Below are positions 62,429 through 64,000 of a stretch of DNA of 64,000 nucleotides, piece after piece. The notes under the pieces were generated by a model. The model was not told the origin of the DNA. It made no database searches and saw only the letters and a program-made list of their open reading frames with translations. The stretch covers positions 15,204,501 to 15,268,500 of the forward strand of contig NC_058501.1 of assembly GCF_020382885.2 (NCBI RefSeq), written 5' to 3'. Within the stretch, counting starts at the first letter, position 1. Each line of letters starts with the position of its first letter. This stretch comes from Scatophagus argus. Taxonomy: Eukaryota > Chordata > Actinopteri > Scatophagidae. The translations under genes and the position numbers were made by a program.

Positions 62429-63710
62429 TTTTGGAGTTTAAATCTCTCTTCTCATCTCACACTGAACTCTGCTGCTGTTGTGACCAGATGACAGTGTGTC
62501 TGTCTGTCTGTCTGCCTGTCTGTCTGTCTGTCTGTCCAGCAGCTGATGTGGTTGGTGGTGTTAGTGGAAGAGGTGCTGATGTCTTCTGTCACAATTTCCA
62601 CCTGAGCATCTGAGGATCTGTGCACTGTATTGCACCTCCTCTGACCCCCCACCCCCAGCTGTTCACTCTTGCTTTTATTGTTCTTTTACTGACTTGGCAG
62701 GTAACAACCGACAGACAGATGGACAGACAATTTACTGACAAACAGATAGAAATCACCCACAGAACATACGCAGAGCAGAAACACCGACTTTTTTTTTAGA
62801 GAGTTACAGACATTTATGATGAAAAATAATCCATGGAAATGTTTTTCACCGTCTTCTTCATAAGTCATCAGTCTGTGTCGGGTCCAGATGAGAGACAACT
62901 ACAACCAACACAACAGAACAATTGAATAAATAAGAATACACCACATCCATCAGCAATGATGTGGTGAAGCATTCCTGACAGTGATAGGAAAACTCCTCTC
63001 ACCATCCACAATATCACCATAACCTGTTTCACTGAACTCTGGACTCCTAATGGATTACGTAAGCCAAATACTTGCTGTGTAGGATACTAAATTATCGCTG
63101 ATAATTTTCAGAGGAGCACATGACTGCATGAAACAATGCGTAGACATCAGATAAGATACAGAGGACACAGAGAGTGTTTGACATGCGAAGTCAGTACTGC
63201 ATGAACACTAATACTTTTTTTCTGTCATTTCACTGCTATTTCAAGTAAAAATACACAGACTAGTAGACTGTTATTGTGTGTTTGTGCATTTGAGTAAAAG
63301 TTAGGTGATGAATTTCTTCATAATTTGACAAGGTGTGGAGACTGTAAAAGCTAGAGAAGCTTTGTCTTATCAGATCTACTTTTGACAAGTATCACTATTT
63401 GGTAATGTATTAAAGGACGGATACCTTACTCAACTTTATGCCCAGAGATTTTTCCACAACCTAACTGAAAGGTAATCCTATCATGTCATGCTGTCTCCCT
63501 CTGCTGGACACAAGAATGAGAAGCATCACTTAAGGATCAGTTAAGGATTTATTAAAAAGCAACATAAACTCTGAATGCAGTTAGCTTCCATTCACAATAT
63601 GTTACAACATGTGTTTTCATTTACAGATCCCAAAGAGCTAGCTTTTAACTGATCGGACTGTCTGTTTCAGAGGTTGGTTCACTTGAAAAGAGTATGAGCC
63701 ATCAGTGCAC
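62429..63710. other. aqp10 upstream region
   Basis: No exon recognised. Contains a (CTGT)n tetranucleotide tract at about 62499-62536 just above the aqp10 start, probably in its 5'UTR or promoter. It ends at the 3' flank of the next gene. Confidence 0.45.
62499..62536. repeat. Microsatellite (CTGT)n
   Basis: About nine tetranucleotide units with one CTGC interruption, 70 bp upstream of the aqp10 start codon. Confidence 0.95.
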
Positions 63711-63716
63711 TTTATT
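63711..63716 (-). terminator. Polyadenylation signal AATAAA of the right-edge gene
   Basis: Minus-strand AATAAA about 205 nt after the stop codon at 63920-63922. Confidence 0.45.
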
Positions 63717-63919
63717 TATGGCTGGTACAGAAATATTCCAGGCCTTGAGGTAGATGTAATCTTGTACATAAAGTGAATAAATATACACAGTTTTGACCTG
63801 GTCTCCAAGATTATACTTCCTTTTGGTCTTTGTTATAAAAAAATAACCAAGATTAAGCCCAAATAGCTCATTCTATCCACGTGAAGTTCTCCGTCACTGC
63901 TTATGAATGGAACTGAAAT

Positions 63920-64000
63920 TTACTGGGTGCAAAGCACCTCAATGTAATCCTCATGTTTCCGGGTGTTTAAGAGGGCGACGTAGCACCACGTCCACAGGCC
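63920..64000 (-). CDS. 3' end of an unidentified gene (partial)
   Basis: The last 26 codons read GLWTWCYVALLNTRKH then EDYIEVLCTQ and a TAA stop, open to the window edge. The codon pattern looks protein-like, and a canonical poly(A) signal follows at a normal distance. I do not recognise the protein, and an exon boundary may fall within this stretch. Human neighbours of AQP10 (HAX1, UBAP2L) do not obviously match. Confidence 0.35.
   Translation of the reverse strand, partial: GLWTWCYVALLNTRKHEDYIEVLCTQ

Noticed and set aside
1-64000. tRNA genes, CRISPR arrays, operons, bacterial-type promoters
   Set aside because: None seen. The window is intron-rich vertebrate nuclear DNA, and no cloverleaf with A and B boxes was recognised by eye.

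Overview
This window is vertebrate nuclear DNA, almost certainly from a ray-finned fish and probably a percomorph. Genes are split into many short exons with GT-AG introns. Dinucleotide microsatellites are abundant, Tc1-type transposons and other fish-style dispersed repeats sit in the introns, and the protein spellings look like teleost orthologues. Exon chains were read by eye. All five complete or near-complete models keep an open frame across every junction and end on a stop, which is the main internal check.

Layout, left to right. (1) 1-5598 (+): znf687, a C2H2 zinc-finger chromatin factor, cut by the left edge, with 3'UTR to about 7.2 kb. (2) 8004-17994 (-): otoa (otoancorin), 27 exons, 1131 aa, with a signal peptide and a GPI-type C-terminus. 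(3) 20207-21504 (-): riiad1, 92 aa, with a textbook RFX X-box about 140 bp upstream of its ATG. (4) 22991-32416 (-): il6r, interleukin-6 receptor alpha, 10 exons, 579 aa. An apparently intact 1640-bp Tc1 transposon (26413-28052) lies in one of its introns and a decayed Tc1 relative in the next. (5) 34462-54957 (-): atp8b2, a P4-ATPase lipid flippase, 29 coding exons plus an alternative first coding exon (1353 or 1381 aa). (6) 59891-62428 (-): aqp10, an aquaglyceroporin, 6 exons, 298 aa. (7) 63920-64000 (-): the 3' end of a further unidentified gene, cut by the right edge.

znf687, riiad1, il6r, atp8b2 and aqp10 all have human orthologues in 1q21.3, and AQP10-ATP8B2-IL6R are neighbours there, so the block is conserved synteny. 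otoa is the outsider: its human orthologue is on 16p. The genes share no pathway. They are neighbours by descent, apart from riiad1, whose X-box suggests control with ciliary genes.

The most interesting items are: the near-perfect Tc1 element in il6r; an acidic insertion of roughly 90-100 residues inside the il6r Ig domain; a transmembrane exon in il6r whose skipping would give a soluble receptor with a long new tail; two alternative N-termini of atp8b2, one resembling the human long isoform; a 90-nt stop-free in-frame last intron of atp8b2; and the riiad1 X-box. No wholly new multi-gene system was seen.
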